Source of the DNA: Verrucomicrobiaceae bacterium
Lineage (GTDB): Bacteria; Verrucomicrobiota; Verrucomicrobiia; Chthoniobacterales; Terrimicrobiaceae
DNA: 41,377 nt
Assembly: GCA_007280915.1 (NCBI GenBank)
Contig: QYQL01000170.1
Location: forward strand, 1 to 41,377
Reading direction: 5' to 3'
Shown here piece after piece: positions 1 through 10,242 of this stretch. Position numbers and translations under genes: made by a program. Within the stretch, counting starts at the first letter, position 1. Every line of letters starts with the position of its first letter. The notes under the pieces are model-generated. The model made no database searches and was not told the origin of the DNA. It worked only from the letters and a program-made list of their open reading frames with translations.

Positions 1-659
1 GTGGGCTGTTCAAAAAGCACCCTGGAAAGGCCGACATCGTTGCAGCTTTTGACTTCGGGTCCCGTGTAACGCTCGGACCACATGACCGACCAATTGCCCA
101 GCAGTCCCCACTTTGCGGGCACGGTGATCGTTCCGATCTCCATCTCTTTTCCATCGGCTTCATTGCGGACAGTTGAGGTCCATTGCGTCCCTTTCCGGTT
201 TTCTCCGCTCTGAAAAACTCTCAGACGATACTTCTGTCCCGCCCTCCAGTCATAGGGGACCAGAGTTTGAAACCCCACGCCTTCTCCACTAAACCGCCGC
301 GCGATCCCCGGGCCGGAGGCACTCAGGGCATTCCAGATGGAAAATATGGCGACTTTCCCGGTGCTTCCATCCGGGCTCTCCCCGAGGGTTTGGAGACCGA
401 GATAGACGGTATCTCCATTGATGAACCCGGCCTGATGCGCCCAGAAATAGCCGACGCCCTTGGGCGGTTCGATTTCCACAGTCAGGCAATGCTCAAAGCT
501 GCGATAGCCGGGCTTTCCCGCTGAATTCGCAGGCGGCCAGTTCCATTCGGTATTGGTTCCCGTCGGCCCGTGTTGGTGATCTGCGGCCACGGCTGCATCA
601 AGCCAAAAGGCGAGCAGGCCCAGGCCGGCAAAAATCCGGAGTGACAAGGAAATTCTCAC
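1..659 (-). CDS. Secreted DUF3472 protein, C-terminus cut by window
   Basis: Open reading frame on the minus strand that runs off the window edge, so only about 219 N-terminal residues are visible. The GTG at 659 is followed by a signal peptide (hydrophobic run IFAGLGLLAFWL, then DAAVAA before the mature part). A second in-frame GTG at 692 is possible. The mature part matches the DUF3472 pattern from memory: an opening WNWP segment, FWAHQAGF, YLGLQT, GKVAIFSIWNA, GEGVGFQT, YDWRAGQKYRLRV, and WGLLGNWSVMWSERY with a following Cys. The family is exported and associated with carbohydrates or surface structures in many bacteria, but no reaction is established. There is no clear Shine-Dalgarno sequence. 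The next minus-strand gene upstream ends at 775 with a hairpin between them, so this is probably a separate transcript. Confidence 0.75.
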   Translation of the reverse strand, partial: MRISLSLRIFAGLGLLAFWLDAAVAADHQHGPTGTNTEWNWPPANSAGKPGYRSFEHCLTVEIEPPKGVGYFWAHQAGFINGDTVYLGLQTLGESPDGSTGKVAIFSIWNALSASGPGIARRFSGEGVGFQTLVPYDWRAGQKYRLRVFQSGENRKGTQWTSTVRNEADGKEMEIGTITVPAKWGLLGNWSVMWSERYTGPEVKSCNDVGLSRVLFEQP

Positions 660-735
660 ACGTGACTTTCGGAGATGCAACCGCCGGATCACTTGGAAAA
701 TCCATGCCGACTCGTCCAAGTCCCGGCTTTCCCGG

Positions 736-757
736 ACCGGAGGATGCTTCCTCCGGT
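736..757 (-). terminator. Hairpin after the 775-1290 gene
   Basis: A perfect 9-bp stem (ACCGGAGGA / TCCTCCGGT) with a 4-nt loop lies 17 nt past the stop codon of the minus-strand gene above it. No U-run follows on the minus strand, so it is a terminator-like or mRNA-end hairpin rather than a classic intrinsic terminator. Confidence 0.5.
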
Positions 758-774
758 TTCGGGTCACACCATCG

Positions 775-1290
775 TCAGGGTGCCTGCAGCGAGTTGACGA
801 TCTTGTTCGCCTGATCCATTCCCGGCTCGTCGTCAAGATCGGTGATGAACCAGAGCTCCGCAATCTCATCGCTCGGAAGCGCGCACCAGGCCAAGGCGAT
901 GCGGACCGGCGTTCCGGACTTTTTCTCCTTGGCGGTTCCCACCGCATAAAATCCGGTCAGGCCCGATGGTTTCCAGTCCTGCGCGTCCCCGAGTTCCACA
1001 GCGTCGAACTTCTCGTTGACCATCTCCAGGCAGTTCTTCATGGAGTCGTTCAGTGCGCTTTCGTTCCCCTCCAGTGTCCGCATGGAAAAAAGTGCTCCGG
1101 TCGGACCGTCCAAGTGGAAATAGTCGCCGACCTCTTCCGCCGGGCTGAGTTTCCAATCCGTGGGAACGCTGATCAAGAAACTCGGTTTGTCCTTGGTCGG
1201 ATAGACGATGGTCTGGGTATTTCCTGCTGCAAATGCGGGCGCAACGGCAACAAGAAGGCCGCAGGCAAGAAGGCTGAGTAGTTTTTTCAT
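775..1290 (-). CDS. Small secreted protein of unknown function
   Basis: 171 residues. The N-terminus is a textbook signal peptide: two lysines, a hydrophobic stretch (LLSLLACGLLVAVA) and a likely cut after AFA. The mature domain of about 150 residues starts with a beta-like segment (TIVYPTKDKPSFLISVPTDW) and contains two cysteines (C-LEMVNEKF and W-C-ALPSDE). The opening resembles the PsbP-like or lipoprotein folds that often begin with 'fsi.vP.dW', but I cannot assign a family. It has no neighbours suggesting a pathway: the gene downstream is a DUF3472 protein and the one upstream is a broken membrane protein. The 159-bp region upstream holds a perfect TTGACA at 1371-1376 on the minus strand, but I found no -10 box at a suitable distance. 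Existence of the gene is likely; function is unknown. Confidence 0.75.
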   Translation of the reverse strand: MKKLLSLLACGLLVAVAPAFAAGNTQTIVYPTKDKPSFLISVPTDWKLSPAEEVGDYFHLDGPTGALFSMRTLEGNESALNDSMKNCLEMVNEKFDAVELGDAQDWKPSGLTGFYAVGTAKEKKSGTPVRIALAWCALPSDEIAELWFITDLDDEPGMDQANKIVNSLQAP

Positions 1291-1449
1291 GGTGTGGTAG
1301 TGGTTGTTGTTGATCTTCCCTTCAGCGGCTGCGGAAGTTCGAGTGTTTTGGTCTCTAAAAGATTGACCGATGTCAAATAATTTATTGCAACCGGTCGCGT
1401 TTTGAGGCGTTACCGGCTTTCGGCAGCAGGTTGGTTCAAAACCAATGAA

Positions 1450-3106
1450 CTATTTCCCGGGGCTTTCAGGTGAGTGAGTCTCCTGGGCTTGCAGGCGGTC
1501 CCGCAGTTCGAGAGCCATCCGGTTTCCCGGAGCCTCGACAAGGCAGCGCTCAACAAATGCCAGACCGCCGGACTGATCCCCCCGCTCTTGCGCGGTGACC
1601 GCGAGGTTGAAAAGAAATGTGGCCCGGTCGGCGGAGGTGGTGGATTCCGCGAGCCCCCGTTCAAAGACTTCGGCAGCTTCAGCTGGAAGACCGCGTTTAA
1701 AATACAGATCGCCGGTGAGCTGGATATTGCGGAGGCGGAAGGCTTCCTGAAATGTTTTCCTGCTTTCCGCGCTGATTCCATCCACCGGGGGTTCCGCGCT
1801 GGCGCGCCGCTGAAGAACCTCCGACAGCATTGCCGCGCTCGAGGGGGTGATGCCCCGTGGAGTTGTAAATGTCTTTCCGTGTCGCGGAGGGTGAAATTCC
1901 AGGGAGGGATGGTCATCCGTGATGATCGGAGCGCCTTCCGTGAGGTCACGCACCGCAGAAGGTCCGAGCGTGAAAAGCTGAAGGAACTCTTCAGGCGTGG
2001 GCACCTCCAGACGTGTCAGACCCGACGCGAGTTCAGGGTTTTTATAGGCCTGCAACAGGGCGGCCAAATCCACTGAGACGGGAGCGTCTTTTCGGGCCAC
2101 GATCAGGCCGGTGGTGTTCCAAAGCCACAGGGTGGTTTCAGAAAAAACATCCTGAACCGTGCGGAGGACAGACAGGGATTCCTCAACAGTCAGAAGATGA
2201 AAGCGAAAGGAAGCGAATGCCATCGACGCGACCGTCGAGGCGCGAAAAAAGCATGCTGCCGAATGCCAGCCCAAGGAGAAAAATGATCAGGATGATCGTA
2301 AACGAGTAGATCGTGCTGCCGAACGCAAAGATCAGAATCCGCGTCCAGGTGACTTCATATCCCATGGTCAGGAGTCCGGACAGGGCCACGACGGTCCAGA
2401 GGATGACGCGCAGGGCCGGGCGAATGGTTTTTGTCCCCTCTGTGGCCGGAGGGCCTGATTGCGAGGGCGCCGGTGGCGTGACGAACGAAAGCCAAAGCGC
2501 TGCGATTCCGATGCTCAAATTGACGAGGACGGTGGCGAGGATCGTGCCGGTCATGCCCAGCGTGCGGATCAGCAAAAACCCTGTGAGAGCCCCGCCCAGA
2601 ACAGCTCCCGCAAGGTTTGTCGAATACAGGGTTCCCAGATCCCATCCGAGCCGGTCCGCCCGACGGGGCACATGCCTGACCAGAATCGGAAGTGTTCCCC
2701 CCATGAGAACGGCTGGGACAAAAAGCACGATCGCCGAGACGCCGATCCGCAGCGCCAGCAGGTTGATTCCGGGATGGCCGACCCGTGGAATGAAATGAAG
2801 ATAGGCCTTGTCCATCCAGAAGAGAATCCCCGGTTGAGCGAGGGCGAACAGGCCGATCCCCAGTTCAAGAGCCGCATACCAGCGAAGCAAAAAACGGCTG
2901 CGGTCGGCGAGGGGACCAAGGAGCCGCGCCCCCAGCGCGAGTCCTCCCATGAACACCGCAAGAACGGTGCTGACAGCCGCCGTCGTCGTGCCGGCCAGAA
3001 GCGTGAGCTGGCGGGTCCATATGATCTCATACGCCAGAGCGCATGCCCCGGAGAGAAAGAAAAATGCAAAAATCATCCTCCGGGTGCCGGAGCTGATGGA
3101 ACCCAC
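1450..3106 (-). pseudogene. Broken fused MFS-like/spermidine synthase-like gene, catalytic domain deleted
   Basis: Two reading frames together look like the two ends of a fused membrane/spermidine-synthase-like protein. The upstream part (3106 to about 2215) gives about seven or eight membrane segments, including the family-like CALAYEIIWTRQL and a second copy, GYEVTWTRILIFAFG. The downstream part (about 2225 to 1450, another frame) resumes at HLLTVEESLSVLRTVQDVF and ITDDHPSLEFHPPR, which is the C-terminal end of such synthases, then TPR-like helices. The membrane end and aminopropyltransferase core expected between them (several hundred residues) are absent, and the reading frame changes at the junction near 2200-2235. 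The upstream frame stops at 2183. I chose the GTG at 3106 because GAGGAAG lies just before it, overlapping the metX stop; in-frame TTG (3163) and ATG (3076) also exist. Either a decayed gene or an assembly deletion. Confidence 0.75.
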
Positions 3107-3116
3107 CGGTTCTTCC

Positions 3117-5571
<2,455 letters not shown>

Positions 5572-5705
5572 TCAGAAACTCAAAGACGATCTGCGCGGAG
5601 ATGGACTTGATAGAATTGACCGTGTTTGCAAAGGCTCGGTTTCATCGGTTGATGCGGGACCATTGCCGGAACCTTGCTCGGAATGGGAGGGGCCTGTTGT
5701 TTGGG

Positions 5706-6458
5706 TCAAAGCCCGGTCGGGTGGTCGAGGAACTGCCAGGGAAGGGCGAAGCGCTCGGAGAGTTCTGCGGCAAGCGCCTTCACCCCGAATGTCTCGGTGG
5801 CGTAGTGTCCGCCGTAGAACAAATTGACTCCGAGTTCTTCGGCCGCCGTGAACGACCAGTGCGGGCCTTCGCCGGTGATCAAGGTATCCACGCCTTCCGC
5901 AGCGGCCTTGGCGACATCTCCGCCGGCTCCTCCCGTGACCACCCCGATTTTTCGAGCGAGGATCGGTCCGCCGGGAGCTAGGTGGACCGGACCTCCGAGG
6001 GCCTTTTCCAGCAAATTCCGCAATACCTCGCGGTTGATCTCGGCCTCGAATTTCCACCCGATCGGGCGGTCAGCGGCCGGGAAGAACGGTTCGCCATCCG
6101 TGAGGCCGAGTTCGGCTGCGAGCAGCGCGTTGTTTCCGAGGCGAGGGTGGGCATCCAGAGGAAGATGCGCGCTGTAAACAGCCATATCCGATTCGATGAG
6201 CATCCTGGTTTTCCGGTAGGACGCACCGGTCAGCGAGGTCATCCCTCCCCAGAAAAGCCCGTGATGCACGATGAGGAGATCCACCCCGGCTGCGGCGGCT
6301 TCCTTGATCACCGACTCACAGGCATCAACGGCCGCGCCGATCCGGGAAAGGCTTCCGGAATTCTCGACTTGCAGCCCGTTCATGGCATTCGGGTAATCCC
6401 CGAAATCCGGGATGCCCAGAAGCTCGTTCAAGTAGCCGGTCACCTCGTTCAAATGCAT
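5706..6458 (-). CDS. Nif3/DUF34 family metal-binding protein
   Basis: About 250 residues of the Nif3-like (YbgI/YqfO) family, toroidal hexamers with a two-metal centre whose cellular role is still uncertain (some are annotated as GTP cyclohydrolase I type 2). Metal-ligand segments are clear: LLIVHHGLFWGG near the N-terminus, YSAHLPLDAH in the middle, and TGEGPHWSFTAAEE with GGHYATETFGVKAL near the C-terminus. I took the ATG at 6458 (MHLNEVTGYLNELL) because the family begins there. An in-frame ATG at 6521 adds 21 residues and has a good Shine-Dalgarno (GGAAGG, 8 nt away), so the longer form is a real alternative. The frame stays open further upstream only because it mirrors ychF on the other strand. 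Divergent from ychF. Confidence 0.88.
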   Translation of the reverse strand: MHLNEVTGYLNELLGIPDFGDYPNAMNGLQVENSGSLSRIGAAVDACESVIKEAAAAGVDLLIVHHGLFWGGMTSLTGASYRKTRMLIESDMAVYSAHLPLDAHPRLGNNALLAAELGLTDGEPFFPAADRPIGWKFEAEINREVLRNLLEKALGGPVHLAPGGPILARKIGVVTGGAGGDVAKAAAEGVDTLITGEGPHWSFTAAEELGVNLFYGGHYATETFGVKALAAELSERFALPWQFLDHPTGL

Positions 6459-6570
6459 GGAGTCATTGCAGCGGATCGCGCGGGCGATGAGAAGGATTTC
6501 TTTCCGCGCCCATGGCAACATGTTTTCATCCTTCCCTCCCTGCGCTGCGGCACTGTAGGGTCCGCATCTT

Positions 6571-7686
6571 ATGCTTCGAGCCGGAATCGTCGGGCTCCCG
6601 AATGTCGGGAAGTCCACCCTCTTTAATGCTGTCACCCGCACGCGCAAGGCGCAGGCGGCAAATTTCCCGTTTTGCACGATCGAGCCGAATGTCGGGATCG
6701 TGAGTGTTCCCGACGAGCGCCTCGAAAAGCTCGCGGCGATTTCCAAGTCCGAGAAGATCCTGCCTGCGGCGATCGAGTTTGTGGACATCGCCGGGCTCGT
6801 GGCCGGGGCCAGCGAGGGTGAGGGGCTCGGCAACCAGTTCCTGAGCCACATCCGTGAGGTGGATGCCATCATCCAGGTCGTGAGATGTTTTGAGAGCGAT
6901 GACATCCACCATGTGTCCGGCTCGGTCGATCCGATCCGGGACATCGAGGTGATCAACACCGAGCTTATTCTCGCCGACCTCGCCTCTGTAAAAAAGCGCG
7001 GAGAGCGCTCTCAGAAAGGCGCGAGAAGCGGAGACAAGGAGGCCAAAGCCGAGCTGGCGCTCACGGAAAAGCTCATGCCCCATCTCGATTCTGGGAAGCC
7101 CGCTCTTACCCTTGATCTCAACACCGAGGAGAAGGCGCTTCTCAAAGGGTTTTTCCTCCTTTCCTCCAAGCCAACGCTTTTTGCCTGCAATGTCGGAGAA
7201 AATGACCTCGGCTCGGCCGATGCCGGCTCACCGGCATCGAAGCATGTGCAGGCGGTCCGCGAATATGCCGCCACGCACCTCGGAAGCGAAGCGGTGGTGA
7301 TCAGCGCCCAGATCGAGAGCGAGCTGGCCGATCTTCCGGCAGAGGAGGCGAAGGAATTTCTTACCGGGCTCGGAGTTGAGGACAGCGGAGTCAGCCAGCT
7401 CATCCGCGCGGCCTACCACCTGCTCGGCCTCCGCACGTATCTGACCACCGGCCCGAAAGAGACCCGCGCGTGGACGATTCACGCGGGCGACAAGGCCCCG
7501 GCTGCGGCGGGCGTCATCCACAGCGATTTCGAGCGCGGCTTCATCGCGGCGCAGATCATCGCGTTCGATGATCTCATGGCATTCGGCTCCGAAGCCAAGG
7601 CGAAGGAAGCCGGGAAGCTTCGTCTAGAGGGCAAAGAATACACCGTGCAGGATGGCGATGTCGTCGAGTTCCGGTTCAACGTTTAG
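6571..7686 (+). CDS. ychF: Redox-responsive ATPase YchF (Obg family)
   Basis: 371 residues, the standard YchF length. A ribosome-associated P-loop ATPase of the TRAFAC/Obg class (ATP-preferring in E. coli and OLA1 homologues), linked to oxidative stress and translation. The P-loop is GLPNVGKST at residues 8-16, switch II is VDIAGLV.GASEGEGLGNQFL, and the usual NKxD is replaced, as in the family, by an N-x-x-E-like segment (FACNVGEND). The C-terminal TGS domain is complete (YLTTGPKETRAWTIHAGDKA, then DFERGFIAAQIIAFDDL and a final VEFRFNV). No Shine-Dalgarno is visible before the ATG. The gene is divergent from the Nif3-family gene across a short intergenic region. Confidence 0.96.
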   Translation: MLRAGIVGLPNVGKSTLFNAVTRTRKAQAANFPFCTIEPNVGIVSVPDERLEKLAAISKSEKILPAAIEFVDIAGLVAGASEGEGLGNQFLSHIREVDAIIQVVRCFESDDIHHVSGSVDPIRDIEVINTELILADLASVKKRGERSQKGARSGDKEAKAELALTEKLMPHLDSGKPALTLDLNTEEKALLKGFFLLSSKPTLFACNVGENDLGSADAGSPASKHVQAVREYAATHLGSEAVVISAQIESELADLPAEEAKEFLTGLGVEDSGVSQLIRAAYHLLGLRTYLTTGPKETRAWTIHAGDKAPAAAGVIHSDFERGFIAAQIIAFDDLMAFGSEAKAKEAGKLRLEGKEYTVQDGDVVEFRFNV

Positions 7687-7704
7687 CCCGCCGGTGGCGG
7701 GAAT

Positions 7705-7774
7705 GGGAAATGTAGAATGAAGAATGACTTTCCCGGGTCCAAAGGTTTCTTCCATTCTCCATTTTGCATTTCAC
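7705..7774. repeat. Imperfect inverted repeat of GAATG/CATTC words
   Basis: Left arm 7705-7728 (GGGAAATGTAGAATGAAGAA...) and right arm 7751-7774 are imperfect reverse complements: about 18 of 24 positions match by eye. The loop is about 22 nt. The element is built from short words (AATG, GAAGAATG) and is more AT-rich than its surroundings. It lies between the ychF stop and the hydrophobic start of the exporter gene and contains that gene's only in-frame ATG. Confidence 0.7.
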
Positions 7775-10197
7775 ATTATTCATTGTGCTTTGCCCGTCTT
7801 GCCGTCCGGCGTCCGGGTGTCCTGATCGCAGCGGCCCTGCTGATTTTATTCGGTGCGGTATTTGTTTTTCAGAGCCGTCAGGCTTTTGATTCCGAGATTC
7901 TAAACCTGCTTCCCGCCGATGCGCCGGCGGTTCAGGGGCTCAAGCTTTACAACTCCCGGTTCAATTCCTCGCGCGAGCTGGCGTTCCTTGTCGAGTCCGG
8001 CGATCCCGCGGCTGTGGATGATTTCGTCGAGGAGCTTTCCAGGCAGCCGTGGGTGACCCGCGTTCTGGATGCTCCCCCGACCGAATCCTCCTCCGGCCGC
8101 GAGACCCTTCCGCAGCTCGTGGCCCCGCTTCTTCTGGCGCAGGACGATGAGGATTTTGATCGCACGCTGGAACTGCTGGATGCGGAAAAACTGAAACTTC
8201 ACGTCACCGCACTTGCCGCCAGAGCAGCGGCAGGCTCTCCGGTGGCACTCATGGAGCTGACGAATGATCCCACCGGGCTGATCGCCCCGGTTGCGGCCGG
8301 GCTTTCGCAAAAGCTGTCGATTGCGGAGACCTTTGACATGTCTTCCGGAGATGCGCGGATCATTCCCGTCGTCACGAACCAGCCCGACCTGTCTGCCGAG
8401 AGCTGTACCAGCCTGATGAAGTCGGTTCACCAGTTTCTTGCTGTCATGGCGGAGCGGCCGGGTGCACCGCATGTTTCCGTCACCGGTCGCTCGCCGTATG
8501 TGGATGAGATAGCCAGTTCTATGCAGCGCGACATCGTGCTGACGAGCCTGGTCTCGATCGCGGCCGTCACGTGCCTTTTTTGGTTCTCGTTCCGCTCGCT
8601 TGTCCCGCTGGCCGGTTCGGTGCTGATCCTGGCATGGAGCTGCATGTTGTCTCTTACCGCCGGTTCGCTGGTATTTGACAAGCTCAACGTCGTCGCGATG
8701 GGATTCTGCTCGATTCTTGTCGGTCTCGGGGATGATTTCAGCCTGCTGCTTTACCAGCGGTATGTTGGTGCAAGAGGCGCGGGAATGGCGCGTGAGGAGG
8801 CGATTGAGGATTCGGTCCGCCACGCGGCCCCCGGAATCCTGTGGGTGGCCCTCACGACATCTCTCGGTTTCGCCGCCCTTTCCTTCAGCGGATCGGCGGG
8901 CTTCGCGCAGCTTGGCATCCTGATCGCTATCGGGGTTGTGGCCGGCGCGCTGGGGATGATTGCCTTCATGCCGCTCTTCGAGAGGGAGGTTCCAGTCCGT
9001 GATGGCGACCCGGTGCTGAGGCTTTGTGTTTGGCTCATGAAATCGCAACGGCTCCCCGTGTTTTCCGCCATTGTCTTTTCCGCTGTAGTTCTGATTGCGG
9101 CAGTTCCCTGGCGGCCGCTGCATTTTGATACCTCCACGCATTCCCTGGAACCGCGTGACATCCCCGCAGCAAAAACGCTGGCCCGCATCATGGAGGTTTT
9201 TCCGGGCACCTTCGAGCCGGTGATGGTTCTTGTTCCGGGACCGGTCGGCCAAGGAATGCTGCCCGGCTTGGATCGTGCCCTGGAGGATTTGAAATCCCGG
9301 GGGCTGATCACAAAATTCTCCAGCCCGTCCCCCCTCTCTCTCGATCCCTCCCGGGTTAGTCGTAACATCGCGAAAGTCCGTGCCCTCGACATTGAGGGGG
9401 TGCAGCGCGGTCTTGCCTCAGCGGAAGAATCCGCGGGACTCCGGCCTGGCGCGCTCGATTCCGGAGTTCGTCTTCTTCAGGGGTTGCAGTCCCCGGAATC
9501 TCTCCATGCCCGTCTTCCCGCCGCATCTCCGTGGTGGTTTGTTCTCGACCGGATGCTCGCTCCCGGATCCGGCGACGTGATTTATTACCTGCACCTTCCG
9601 GAGAATACAGACTCCGCAGGCAGACGGGTGATCGAAGAGGCGCTGCATCGCGCAGCACCGGGGGCATTTGTCACCGGATGGAGTCAGATGCTGCAATCCC
9701 TCGTTCCCTGGGCAACCCGGGAACTCCTCCTTTTTGGCGGGATCGTGGTGGCGGTTATTCTCGTTCTCCTGCTCTTTATCTACCGGGAGGTCCGCGCCTT
9801 CGCGCTCCACATCGCCGCGCTGTTTCTTGCGATGTGCGGGACTGTCGCCACCCTCAAGATCACAGACCGTCCGGTCAACCTGCTCAATGTTCTGGCATTT
9901 CCTCTGATCCTAGCTGTGGGAGTGGACTACGGGGTCCATCTTTTGCTCGCCATCCGGGAACCAGGAAAAATCTCAGGAACCCTGCCGGCGGTGATGAAGC
10001 CGGTCCTCATCAGCGCGCTGACCACCATCACGGGCTTTGGTGCGCTGACGCTCGCGCGGAATCCCGCGCTGAATGGATTGGGGTTCGTCTGTGCGACGGG
10101 CGTCACCTGGTGCCTCGTCACTTCTTTTCTGCTCATCGTTCCGGCCGTGTGCCCGCGCCGGGGAAAGGGCGGTTCCGACGGGGAACAATGCGTTTAG
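7717..10197 (+). CDS. RND/MMPL-family exporter, HpnN-like
   Basis: Up to 826 residues, an inner-membrane RND-superfamily transporter. One membrane segment lies near residues 35-53 (VLIAAALLILFGAVFVF), followed by a periplasmic loop, a five- to six-helix cluster at about 275-425 with the RND-type VVAMGFCSILVGLGDDFSLLLYQRY, a second loop, and a second cluster at about 669-815 with ILAVGVDYGVHLL. The two-half architecture and the G-x-x-x-D-(F/Y)-x-x-x-L motifs resemble MMPL proteins and the hopanoid transporter HpnN; the substrate (lipid, hopanoid or fatty acid) is inferred only. The start is doubtful: the ATG at 7717 lies inside an inverted repeat, and residues 1-22 (MKNDFPGSKGFF...) are translated repeat. 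The family-like start is FARLAVRRPG, for which an in-frame TTG at 7783 could serve. Confidence 0.88.
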   Translation: MKNDFPGSKGFFHSPFCISHYSLCFARLAVRRPGVLIAAALLILFGAVFVFQSRQAFDSEILNLLPADAPAVQGLKLYNSRFNSSRELAFLVESGDPAAVDDFVEELSRQPWVTRVLDAPPTESSSGRETLPQLVAPLLLAQDDEDFDRTLELLDAEKLKLHVTALAARAAAGSPVALMELTNDPTGLIAPVAAGLSQKLSIAETFDMSSGDARIIPVVTNQPDLSAESCTSLMKSVHQFLAVMAERPGAPHVSVTGRSPYVDEIASSMQRDIVLTSLVSIAAVTCLFWFSFRSLVPLAGSVLILAWSCMLSLTAGSLVFDKLNVVAMGFCSILVGLGDDFSLLLYQRYVGARGAGMAREEAIEDSVRHAAPGILWVALTTSLGFAALSFSGSAGFAQLGILIAIGVVAGALGMIAFMPLFEREVPVRDGDPVLRLCVWLMKSQRLPVFSAIVFSAVVLIAAVPWRPLHFDTSTHSLEPRDIPAAKTLARIMEVFPGTFEPVMVLVPGPVGQGMLPGLDRALEDLKSRGLITKFSSPSPLSLDPSRVSRNIAKVRALDIEGVQRGLASAEESAGLRPGALDSGVRLLQGLQSPESLHARLPAASPWWFVLDRMLAPGSGDVIYYLHLPENTDSAGRRVIEEALHRAAPGAFVTGWSQMLQSLVPWATRELLLFGGIVVAVILVLLLFIYREVRAFALHIAALFLAMCGTVATLKITDRPVNLLNVLAFPLILAVGVDYGVHLLLAIREPGKISGTLPAVMKPVLISALTTITGFGALTLARNPALNGLGFVCATGVTWCLVTSFLLIVPAVCPRRGKGGSDGEQCV

Positions 10198-10242
10198 AGA
10201 TCAGTTGCATCGCCGGGGAATTTCGGTCCATGATGAACACCC

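Noticed and set aside
6459-6959. Long 5' extension of the Nif3-family gene
   Set aside because: The extra residues mirror ychF on the other strand and lack family similarity; only the stretch up to 6521 remains possible as true N-terminus.
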